Source of the DNA: Anas platyrhynchos
Lineage: Eukaryota > Chordata > Aves > Anseriformes > Anatidae
Assembly (NCBI RefSeq): GCF_047663525.1
Contig: NC_092605.1
Coordinates: forward strand, 496,001 to 560,000
DNA length: 64,000 nucleotides
Direction of reading: 5' to 3'
Shown one piece after another: positions 43,442-55,400 of this stretch (positions are counted from its first letter, which is position 1; each line of letters starts with the position of its first letter). A program made the translations under genes and the position numbers. The notes below the pieces were generated by a model. It saw only the letters and a program-made list of their open reading frames with translations. It searched no databases and was not told where the DNA came from.

Positions 43442-46400
43442 CTGCAGTGGAAGAAAAGAGAGTGGGCTTGCAAGTGAAAAAGTGAATATCACCATCAGCC
43501 CCCTGGCTGTTGAAGAAAATTTCAGGAGATGGCAAAGTAGAACTGAAGATGGTATATTTAAAAAGAAAAAAACAACAAACACATAAACTTATCTTTTAAA
43601 GCCTTGCTGGGTGGTTAATTATTGCACTTGATTGTTTACTAAAAAAATGAGCAATCTATACACACAGACACGCTCGGGCTCACACCCCCGGCATGCTTGG
43701 CTGGGGCAGCGCGGTGCCGCCCGGCTCTGGGGTGAGCCAGCAGCCTCCCAGCACCCACCCTGCCCAGACAGCCCCGGGGGGCTCCGGCTCTCCCCAACGC
43801 CCCTGTGAAGGTGCCTGGGTCTGGCTCCTGGTGCAGCACCGCGGGGGCTCGGCGGGGACCAGGGGAGCCAGCAGCACTGGGGGGGGGAAGCATGGGGGGA
43901 GCAGGGTGCGGGTACCTGGGAGAAGAGGTCGAGGGCTTTGTGCAGGTTGGCGTACATGCCGGTGGGCGGCTCGTTGGTGATTTTGATGGCGTTCTCCAGC
44001 AGGCCCTGCGGGATGATGTGCGCCTCGGGGCTGGGGGCTGGCTCGGCACTCATGAAGACGCGGTAGTCGGCGTGGCTGCCCATGCCGTGCTGCTCCACAC
44101 GCTTCTCCAGCGTGCCCAGCCAGCGTGCCACCAGGTGGATGTTCTGCAACACAGAGCCCTGCTGTACGGCGTGCTCTGAAATCCAACCTCGGCAATTTGC
44201 CATGGGGCCGGGCAGCCCCCACCCACCTGCAGGATGACCCAGTGCCCCTGCTCGGCCGCCACCTCCAGCGCGCGTTCTGCCACCACCTCCTGGCCCTGCC
44301 CCAGCGAGACGTTGTGGATCCTCCCGTTGTCGATGGTGAAGTTCAGCTTCTTGCCTGGGGAGGGGAGGAGACGGCCACGATGCGTATTTTGTTAGGAAGA
44401 TGGGGCTGTGCGGATCCTGCCCAGAGCCTTTGTGAGCTGGTGCTGGCTGGGGACCACCTTACCCAGAGCTTCCACATCCTTCAGAGGGTCGACGCCAGGG
44501 GAGAGAATGAAAAACACGGGGGTGGAGGGGCTGCTCTCCTCGTATGACTTGGAGAACTCAACGCTTCTTCCTTCCACAAACTTGCTGCCCATCTTCTCTT
44601 CCACGAAGTTCCTACAGAAAGGCAAAGCCCCGCGTGTGAGCCGGGAACAAAGATGCTTGCTGCGGTCTCTCGCCGGGCAGCAGCCGAGCTGCATGCGCCG
44701 GGTGGGTTTTGGGCACCTGACGGCGTAGGTCATCCTGTCCGGCCGCATGCAGCGCAGCATGCACAGCTTCTGCAGCGCCGTTTTGTTCTTCCACTCCTTC
44801 GGGAACACCTCCTTCTCGGGCACCTCAGACTCGACAAATTTTTTCCATCGCTTTGCTGAGCCCTCGATGTCACTATCCAAGTTCTTGAACTCGTCCATTT
44901 CCGAGAGGGCCTGGGGGTCCGGCAGACAAAGACCAGACCCTCGCTGGGCGCTGCTCCACCCAGCCCAGGGGTCACCGCAGCGCCGGGTGCGTGGTGCCAC
45001 AGATGGGCCCTGGCAGCTGTGAGACCAGCCCGGTGCTGGGCACGGCTGTTTCAGGGTGAGGAGGGGAATGGCCCCCCCAGGATGTGCAGGGTGCCAGTGG
45101 AAAGGGGATGCTGAATGTGGGGGCATGGCTGGGACATCCCCTCATGGGGCAAGAAGCCGGGCACACGGGGGGGATGCTGCTACCGATGACAGCCCAAACT
45201 GCAGCAAAACACAACTTGTCCATAAGCATCGTTTTGCTGTTGAGCAACCTTTTGTCCATTTTCCCTTACGCCCTCCCCTGCCATGAGCAGGAAAGGCACA
45301 GCGAGCACAGAGGGAGGTGCTGCCCCTGGAGCCCCTCGGGCAGTGGCTGTGCTCAGCACCCACCCTCAGCACTGCTGCCCCTGCTCCTTCCCGGTCTCAT
45401 GGGGCCGAGAGGAAGCCGCCTCTCACCACCTGCAGCCGGTGCTGGCTTCTGTGCTCCCTCCCTGGGTGCCACAGCTCAGCCTGACCCCGCTGCCGCACCG
45501 CGCTTGGGAACTCGGGACCCACCTTGATGCCTCCCCAGCCCTGGGACTGCAGGAAATCCACAGGGGACGCAATGCCGGTCTTGAAAGGGAAGCGCAAGAG
45601 GAAGTCTAGCTCCAGCGGGCTCACTTCTTTCTTGATGGTCAGGATCTGGTGAGGAGGGAGCGCGTTGCTGTGGCTGCCGCACAGTTGCCTGCAGCCCTGC
45701 GGCACGGCGTGCACCGGGCAAGGAGCTCCTGAGCCCCCAGTGGCAGCACAGCAGTAGGAAAATGTGTCTAAAATAACACAGATTCAGAAAAGATACTAAA
45801 ATACAGCAGCCTGATGCATTTGCTCGTATTACCTGGAAGGCAACCTGGGCCAGGAAGATGAGTTTGTCTCTCTCAAAGAGTCCGCGTGCAGTGTACATGA
45901 AGACGGAGTAGGTGATCTCGTCTGTCAGGTTGATCACCCTTTGCTTGACGTCCTCGGCCGGAGCCGTTCGCTGAATGGCTTTCTCAAAGACCACGTTGAA
46001 GGCCTAAAGGAGAGCCGGGGTGGGCTCAGCACCCGTGTTCCTGGGTGCTTTATTGGAAGCATAAAGCCGGAACACCGAACCTCCCGCATCCCCCAAACAC
46101 CCGCCCCATACGCATCAATCACCGCCTCGCTTTATGCTCACCTTCAGGGAGAACTGGTAGATGGGGTTGATTTTGTTGAGGTCGCTCAGGATGAAGTACA
46201 GCAGGGATGCTCTTTCTGCCGCTGGCCTGTAGTTCTCCCTAGCAATGTTTATTTCTCCCTCCGTGACTTTTGCTTCTTTCACCTGGAGGCCCAGGAGCGC
46301 AGTGTTACTGCCGCATCCCGAGGCAGCTCCCGATCCCCCACTGGTGTCCATGGGGCCACCACTCCCGGTGTGGGGGCCGCTCGCCTACTTTCTCCTCGAT

Positions 46401-49400
46401 TTCCATGGCCGTGCGCTTCGTTGTCTCCAGGTTCTCCACCAGCGCGGTGTCCCCCAGGAAGTTCCCTGACGCGGCAGAGAGCCGGGCGAGCAGGGAGTCC
46501 TCCAGCTCCTTCAGGTTGATCTTAAACTCGTTCTGGCTTTTTGTGAGATTTGCCTGCAACACCAAGGCCCAGGGGAGCTGCGACTCCTTCAAGAGCCTGC
46601 GGTGACCCCCCCGCCATTGCTGGCCAGGATCTGCACTGGGGGCTCCCCAACAAAGAGTGTGCAGTGGAGTGCAGATCACTGGCAGCATGGCTGGCTTTAT
46701 CTTCTTTTGCATTAATTATAAATTCTCTGTTCACAAGCACAATCTGGACAAGGGGACGCGCTGGCTGGCTGAGCGATGGGTCCCCGAGAGAACAACCCCA
46801 GCTCATGAGACCCCCGAAGTGCAGCTGCAGGGCGCAGCAGCGAGCGCACCGCAGGCGGCAGGCACAGGGAGAACAAAACCCACAAACGATAAATAAACAG
46901 AGCAATAGGTCAATAAATAAGCAAAAGCAACCACAAAAAGGAACGAGCCAACCCCCAGAACACACAAAGGACTCGGTCAGCAGACAGAAGCCGTCTCCCC
47001 GCCACCGCAGCCCCCGCACCTTCAGGTCCTCCAGGTCCGGGCGCTCCTTGGCCACCACGGCGGCCAGCAGCTGGTCCTCCAGCCCCTCGCGGGTCACCAA
47101 GAAGTTGATCAGGGTGCACTGCGCCTGCATCTCGGGCTTGTAGTGGGGGTTGAAGTACTTGGTGTGCAGGATCAGGCGGAAGCGCGGGTGATATTCCACT
47201 TCTTTATCGCCTATCTTAATGTATCTGTGCAGGCAGTGAGATTGATCTCTGGATTTTGGCAGCGACTCCTCACAGAGAGGAGCCCTCCACCCGCGTGCTG
47301 CTTCCAGCCCCTCGAGATGTTTTTCTCTGCTTGGGAAGTGGCACAGCAAGAGCAGAAGAGCCAAAACAGCCCGGGCAGGGCAAAGCACTGAGGAGCAGAG
47401 GGAATCTGAGGCTGCTTCTGGGCTCCTGATGTTGTGGGTGCCGCACCATGAGCCCAGGGAGGGCCACCAGGGGTGCAGCTCCCCATGGCTTCAGCCGGTG
47501 GGGGCAGAGCTCCTGTGTCAGGGCTGGGAGCACCAACATGGTGCAGGACATGGGGCAAGAGCCCCATCACTGACCACGCGCCTGTGTCTGCCAGGAAAAA
47601 ACCTCCTGGTTGATCAGGCGTTATCCTGCAGGTGCACTGGGGAACATCATTTTCTTAAATCACTAAACTCAGCAGACCAGAACAGCCCCAAAGTCCCATG
47701 GACTACAAGTGTAAACCATGAGAAAAGTGAGGGATGTGGCCAGGGGCTCCCATGTGAAAAGGGCATGGATGTGGCCCCAGCTGCTGTCATGCAAATGGGG
47801 CATAAAGGGACATTTTAGGGCAGCAGTGGGTCTCCCAGCAGGTACAAGTCCTCGGCCACCAGAGACAAGTGTGCGTGCCAACCTGCCCTTCTTGATGGTG
47901 TTCCTGCCCAGCAGGTGGTCCAGCACCGGCTCCACGGTCTCACCGATGTCCTCGATCAGCAGCGTGTGTCCCTCAGAAACCGCCTGCTCGATGGTGTCCA
48001 GGTAGCTGCAGCCAGGCAGGGAGGGGGGCTTGTGGTGAGCTTGGGCAAACGCCCCCCAGCCAGACCCTGCAGCACACCCTGGCCCCTGTTGCTCTCAGGT
48101 GCCTTGGCTCTGATGGGTGTGCAGAGCCTGTAGGGCACAGGGGGTGGGCAGCCGGCCCCCCCGACCCACCTCCTCTGGCCCAGCCGGATGGCTTTCAGCT
48201 CCCCCCCGTATTTGTTCTTGATCCACTTGATGCCCTGCAGCTGGGCATCCACGACCAGCGGCCACCGCTGGGTGTTGCAGAGGATGGTGGCGTTCTCGGT
48301 GGACGTGCGGTCGCTGGGCAGCCCCTGGTTGCTCCACGCAGCCACGTCGGCAGCATCGGTGAGGAGGCTGAGGGGGTCCAGCCCCGGGGTGGTGGGGATG
48401 GGCACCTGCCATGGGGGGACATTGGGTGCCCGGCCCCCGAGCAGTGCAGGCCCCTCGGTGCCGGGGCAGGGGGCAGAAGTGCCCGGGGGGGCTCCGCAGC
48501 TGCTCACCTTCAGCGCCTCGAGGTAGGGGATCCAGTACTTCTCCATCAGCTCGGCCCTGTACTTCTTGGTGAAGTAGCCGACATAGGACACGAAGGCGGA
48601 GATGAGCAGCACGTCCCCGCACAGCGTCTTCTCCTGCTCTCTGAACATCTCCACCGACTCAGCCCAGCGAACGTTTTCGGACGCCAGCCCCCCAATGAGC
48701 CTGCAGGGACGGAGCAGAAGGTGCAGGGACCCAGCCGGGACACACGGCGCAGCCCTCGCCAAACGCCCGGTTCGATGAACCCAGCTCTGCTTGCGAATTT
48801 GGCAGAGGGGCAGCTCGGGCAGTGCCTCAGGGCCCGCAGCTCTGTGACTGCACCATCCTGCCCCACCGCATCGCTGTGAGTTTCCAGCCCAATTCACATG
48901 TGGGAATTTTTAATCTGGGGGAAGCGAGGAGCCTGAATCTGGCCTTGACCTTTGTGTCGGAGGGAGCGAGGCAAGGCGGGGAGCAGCAGCAGTGCCGGCT
49001 GCTTGCCCCCAGCCCCGCGCTGCTGGAGCCCTGCTTGCACAGTACCTGTTGGCCAGCGTGATGACTCTGTTAGTTGCATCAGCCTCTTGCTGACATTTGA
49101 TTTTCTCGGCCGTAGCTTTCTCAAATTGTGCAGTGAGAGTTGCCAAGTTGGCATTCAGGTCCTTCAAAAGACAACACATTTACAGTTAGCTCCCACACAT
49201 CCCAAATGCAACTGCAGCAAGCTTGCCGGCCAGGAGAAAGCTTTGCAGACGCTAATGAGCTTGCAGTCCCTGTTGAGAAGACAGCACCTGGACTCCGGGC
49301 TGCCCAAATGGTAAGAATCTTTCTAATTCATTGTTGGCATCTCTCCGCGGCCCGCAGCTGAATGGTTAGCGGCTGATCCGGAGCCACGGTGGATGCCGGC

Positions 49401-52400
49401 CAAGGCAAACAGCCGCGGGCTGCAGCAGCCAGCCCTGGCCGGGGACTGCCCGGGAGGCAGCGCGCACTTACTGCGATCTTGTGCTTAATGCGACTGAGTT
49501 TTTCTTGCGCCTCTGCCAGCTCTGCGTTTGCTTCCTCGAGCGCCTGCCGCTTGGGCTCCACGTCACAGTACACCTCGTAGAAGCGGACGATGTTTAAACA
49601 CCAGGAGCACAGCCCTGCCGCGGCCGTCGACTTTGACATTATGAACTCCGGGTCAAAGCTGGGGTCCGACTGGTAGGGCCTGGAGAGGGAGAACAACACG
49701 CCGTGCTGAGCCTCCCCGCCGAGGCCAGCGGTGGCTCCTGTCCCGCTCTGCTTTGTGCAGCTCACAGGCGCAGTTTTGGAGGGCAGAGCCCGTGTCTGGC
49801 TTTGGTGCTCGGAGCTGAGCTGCCCCCAGCCCCCCGCCGGTCCTTCCCGGGTGGCACTCACTGGAACGCCTTGAGGCACGCCTCCGGGATGTGCTCCTTG
49901 TCAAACTTCTTCAAGGCATCAAGGAAGGTGTCCACCTTTCCCATCATGACCTTTGCCGCCTTCCAGCTCTTATCCTTGGGTATCTTGCCGTTGGGCGCTG
50001 TCAGGATCATCACGGCTGCCGTGACATTCACCACCGCTTGTGGTGGGGACCCGAAGGACTTCAGCTCTGTCAGGTTGTTCTGGGGAGGGACCAGGGGCTG
50101 CTGAGCATCGCCTGGCACCGGGCAGGGCTGGGGCCCCAGAGCCGTGCCGCCACCCCCGGGGAGCCGCACCCCACCGGGGGCTCTCGCACCTTGTTGAGGG
50201 TGTTGAGCGCCTCCTGGGCGGCGATGAGCGCGGGCTCTGCCTTCGCCAGGTCGGTCTCGCAGGCTCGCTGCTTTTCAGCCACGTTCTGGGGAGGCGAGGG
50301 GATGGGACAGGGTGAGAGCCGTGCCCGGTGCTGGCTACGGCCACAGCACCACGGTGCTGACAGAGCTCGTGCTGCCCCAGCCTCGTACCGTGTTGATGGC
50401 CTGGACCTTCAGCTCCTCCTCATCAGCGATGGCTTTCTCCTTGCTGACCTTCTCTGTTTCAACGCCCACCACGTGGATCAGTTTGTCTGCGTCCTCATTC
50501 TTCTGCTTCAGTTCTGCCTCCTGGATCGCCAGTGTGGCTTTCAGGTCATCCACCTGGATGGGGGAGGATGGGAGGTGGTGGGATGCCTACCAAGCCCTGC
50601 CGGCCTCACAGCAGCAGCTTGGCATGGCTCGGATCCCCGCACACTGTGACCACCCTGTGTGGGGCAAGCTCTGAGAGCCCGGCTCTGGCTGCCCAGCTCG
50701 CTCCCCCCATCCCACCCCAGGAGGGGGGCAGGCACCTGTGATGCTGTGCTCTGCAGCTTCGTCAAGCCATTCTCCAGCCGCTCGATCTTGGCAATGAGCT
50801 CACTCCTCTTTTTAGCGAGCAGGTTTTGGTAGAGCTTGATCTGCTCCAGGAAGGTTTTTGGCGTGGTGTAATTGTAGCGCCTCTCGGTGGCCAGGTAGAT
50901 CTGGGACATCTCCTTGACGCTTGTGTGGACGTAGGACATGAACTGGCTGATGGAGACCTTGACCTCGGGCTGCAGCAGAACAACACAGTGAGCCGCCCTG
51001 TGGCACTGCTGCAGCACACACACGAGGGGTAATCCAAGTGTTTGTGCAGTGTTAGCAACACATTTAGTGGCAGAAGCCAGCAGTCAGAGCGCTGCCTCAC
51101 GACAGCAGCACAGCGCACGGCTGGAAAATGCAGGCAGTCACAACACAAACATTTGTTCTTAAGCCCTGCTTTGGTTTTCCCCAGACTCCCACCACCCAGC
51201 TTAGCCTGTGCAGCACTGCGGGAAAGCTGGTCTTGGCTGTTAGTTGTGGTGTCTTTTAAGAGTTTCGTCCCACGTGCACCGCGTGAGGCTGCAGCCTCTG
51301 ACACCAGCACCAGCTGGGAGCTCGTCCCCGCTCCCATCCCCGGGGTCCCATGAGCAGGGAGCAGGGAGCAGGATGCAGCTGCTGCTCCCCTTGCAGCACG
51401 CTGTGCCCTGACCCGGGGCCCCTGCAGAGCTCACCTCGATGTCCCCCGTTTCCTCCAGGAACCTGCTGCTGACGGACACCAGGGCATCCTCGGGCCACTC
51501 GTGGAACCAGTCGATGGCTGTGCAGTTGACCACGGCCGGGAACCTCCTCGCCCGCACCCGCAGCGTGGAGCCCACAGGGGAGAAGCACAGGATCACCTGG
51601 GCAGGCGGTGCTGCTGAGTGGGGCGGCCGCTGGCACAGCGCTGCCTGCACCCCACTGCTGCACGCGGCGCTGCTGAACGCTGAGGCTTTGCCTCCCACCC
51701 ATTCAAGTCCTTCCCTGCTCCCAGGGCCGCTGTGCAGCTGCGTGCCCTGCTCTGCTCAGCAGGGGCTGGGCCAGCGCTGCTGCTGGTGCCGAGCTCCCTG
51801 TGAGTGCCGCTCGCACCCCTCTGCCTGAGAGGTAAGGACGTGGGCGTCAGCAGCTGCAGCCCTGGGGCCGTGGGGCTTGCAGTTGGCTGAGGATGCTTTG
51901 AAAATGTCTTTCACTCAGACTCATTACAGCATAATGAAACCACAGCATTCTGTGTCATGTTTGCAAACAGATTTTGGATTAAGCACGTCAGAGCACTTGC
52001 AAAACACCCTTGGTGGGGGCACACCTACCTTTAACTGACGCCTGACTTTTTCTATAAATAATTTCCAGCAGTTTTCCCTTGAGTCTTGCAATCCGAGAAA
52101 CTTCACTTGCGGCCTCATGGCACTGATAATGTTTTCCAGTTCATCGTCCTGAAAAAGCCCCGGCACCTCCCCAGATGCCAAGAAGTCATTGATTAGGACC
52201 AAGAACGATTCCTCGGCAACTTGGGAGTCCGTCATCAGGAACACGGTGGGGATGTTCTTCACAGCTGCCTTGATGTACTGGGAGGCGAGGTCCAGCTGGG
52301 CAGGGGAGAGGAGCCGTCAGACCCACGGCCGTTCTGGAGCAGAACCAGGCACGGTGCCCGGTGTCGTGCAGGGGCAGCACCACACCAGGTGCCCTGCGAC

Positions 52401-55400
52401 CAGCCTGGCACCCCTCGGAGATGCAGGGGCTGTGTTCGGGAAGGTGCAGGGTGCCCGATGCTGTGTGCTCAGATGGAGCTGCCCACGGTGCACCCGCCCT
52501 ATGGGCTGCTCCTGCCTGTCCCCTGGATGGGGAATGCTGTGTGGAGCAGGACCCGAGGGTGTTCAGCAGACACCTTTGTGCAGTGCAGACATGCACAGGG
52601 CAGAGCAGGGTGCTGCGTGTGCCCACCTCAGACACAGGGCTGGCTGCAGAGCGTTTGCATCCTCTGTCCCCGCCAGCGGGCTGCACCACCCAAGGAGGTG
52701 TGGGAGGAAAGCCACACTCACCTTAAGGTCTGGGATGCCGTATCCCTTCCTCAGCGTTATCTGAAACACATCTAGAGAGCTAATGTAAGCTGCTAGCCGC
52801 GAAAGGCTTTGCTTCCCACTGCCTCCTACTCCCACCAACAGCGCATTCCCTCGGGGAGACTCTAAGATCCGACTAATTCTGCAAATATGAGACACCGCGT
52901 CTTCAAAGAGCACCTAAAGAAAACACGGGAGAAGGATTAATATTCTGAATCACAGCACCAAACGCTGTGAACGCCCCTAATCGCACAGAGCTGACTGAGA
53001 GCGGTGTCACAGCGGTGCCCACATGCTGCCTCGGAGCAGGTGTCCCGCGGCAGGGCGCTCACCAAATTCATCACGGCGTTGACCTCGTTGTAGTTGTCCA
53101 GGGCTTCTCCCAGCAGCTTGTTCAGCGACGGCCAGCTTGGCACCGGCAGGTACTTGGGCTCCCCGATGCCCTGGGCGAAGTGGCAGTAGATGTTGGGCTT
53201 GGCGAACACCAGATCCTCGCTGAGGTCCTGGGAGAGGCAGGGGCAGCGCTGGGCACGAGGCGCAGGGACGCCGCCTGCCCCCGCGCAGCGCTCCCGGCAC
53301 GGCCACGCGCTCCGGCTGAGCTCAGCCTGCCACGCAGCCCTGTTGGGCTGGGGCCCTCCCTTGTTTTCCAGCACAACTTACATCAAAGAATTTTTTACAG
53401 GTGTCGGTTAGCATTTTTCCAAAGGTTTTTTGATCCTTTTCATCAATGAGCTTGTCTCCATAGACCCGCTCGGCTTCGTGGAGCCAGAGCCGCACCAGGT
53501 CAATGGGGCTCTTCAGGCATTCGGGGGTGGAGAACAGCAAGCCCTGGCAAACACACAAATCCTCAAGGTTTATTTTGCTGCTACTCAGAGCAGAGTTAAG
53601 AAGTTGGCTTTGGGAAAAGGTCGGGGTACTTACAAGGACATACAGCAAAGGAAAGCATGGACTAAGTGTGTTTTAAAGGGAACAGCCCCACCGGTACCTG
53701 GAATATGTTGGAGAGGTCCCGAAGGTTGAAGAGGTAGTGGAACTTGATGGCCGTGGGCAGGAAGGTGGAGGTGACCCTCTGGTGCAGGGCTGTGGGCAGG
53801 ACACGGGGTAAGTGGGTGGGCAGCACCCCGGGACCATCGGGTGGCTGCACCTCGCTCCGTGCTACCCCCACCCTGTGATCCCTGAGACTTCAGCAGCACA
53901 ACTCCTAGGGACCCAGTGCTGCATTTGGAACGTAAACTGGAGAGAGGGGGGAGGCCAGGCTTTCACTGCAGGTGCTGCCCACACCCTGCTGCCGGGACCC
54001 TGGCACAGGGCACACGACACAGGGGCTGCCGCGCGCTGCCCTCCCCACCCGAGGAGGCAGGGGCTCACCCAGCGCTGCCGCCACCAGCTGGGTCTGCAGC
54101 CTCTGCACCGCCAGCGGCACCTTCTGCAGGGCCAGGTGCTGCGTGAGGATGGCGCTGTAAATGGTCAGCAGCGCTTCGTGGCCGGGGAAGCTCACAGCGA
54201 AGACGCAGAAGTGTCGCTGCAGCAGGAAGCAGAGACTCAGGGGGGAGCATTGCCCTGCAGGGGCCAACGAAGCCAGCCGGCACCCCGGGGCTCTCCAACC
54301 CCGCCTGGGCTCTGGCCCCGGGCTGGGACCCCGGCACTGTGAGCCCTGCGTACCTGCAGCCTGGAGTCGATGGTAAAGGACCCCGCGGTGGGGTTCATGC
54401 AGGCCACGTACTGGCAGTTGTGGATGTCCTTCAGTGTCAGTTTGTTCCTGTCGTACCTGTGCCAGGGCCCTCACGGTGATGTTTCCCCTGGGGCACATTC
54501 CTCCAGCCCCACCAGCCCCTCTGCGCTCTGCTCTAGGGGTGCCCAGATCCCTGGTGCTCGGTGAAGCCTGGCAGCGCTCCTGGCAGTGCTCTGTGCCAAG
54601 ACCTCCCTGCTCCCCAGGGCCAGCCCTGGCCCCGTGCACACCCTGCAGCAGTTGGCACTTGTCACCCCCTCCTCGCTTCCCAGCAAACCCTACGTGCCAC
54701 ACGGGGGGTCCCAGCTAGGGGTTATTTGCTTTGGATGGGTCTGTGGGGTTTGGGATAGCTGCCAGCTTTCCTAATTCCTCTGCCAAAGCCTTCCCAGCAG
54801 CTGCTGAGCAGGGGCTGCGGGGCTCTGCTGGCTGTGTGACGCCAGAGGCAGCGTGAGCAGGGACACGGCTGCGGGTCCTCCACCAGGACGGGAGGGATCA
54901 GCCTGACGGCTGTGCCACGGCACACGCCTCTGTGCCGAGCATCACCGAGCTGCAGTGGCCGTGCCACCAGCCGGCCACCTACCAGTGCCCGTGGTCCATG
55001 TGCTGCCGGATGAGCGTGTGCGGTGCCACGGTGCCGTACTTGTCTACCTCGGGCATGTTCATGTCATCGATGAAGTAGATGAGCCTCTTGGTCCCCGGCG
55101 GACCGTAGTTCCTCCCCGATTTTTTCTCCAGGGGCTTCTCCAGGATGGCTGCAGAGGGAGGAGAGGGTTTGTGGTGGGGCAGTGCTGCGGGGCCCCCCCA
55201 GCACAGGGCTGGCTGTGACCAGCTCTTACCCTGCAGCATGGCCGAGGTGGTGTAGAAGTTAAAGGGCACGGACTGCACGAGGTACTCGTCCGTGCTGAGT
55301 GCCTCCAGCTTGTCCCACATCAGCACCGATTTCCCCGTCCCCGCGTTCCCCACCAGCATCACCGGCCACTGCTTCTCCATCAGCATGTCCATGAAGTACC

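Noticed and set aside
47956..48897. Single 313-codon DNAH17 exon
   Set aside because: Two exons separated by a 102-base GT-AG intron, with non-family sequence upstream and between.
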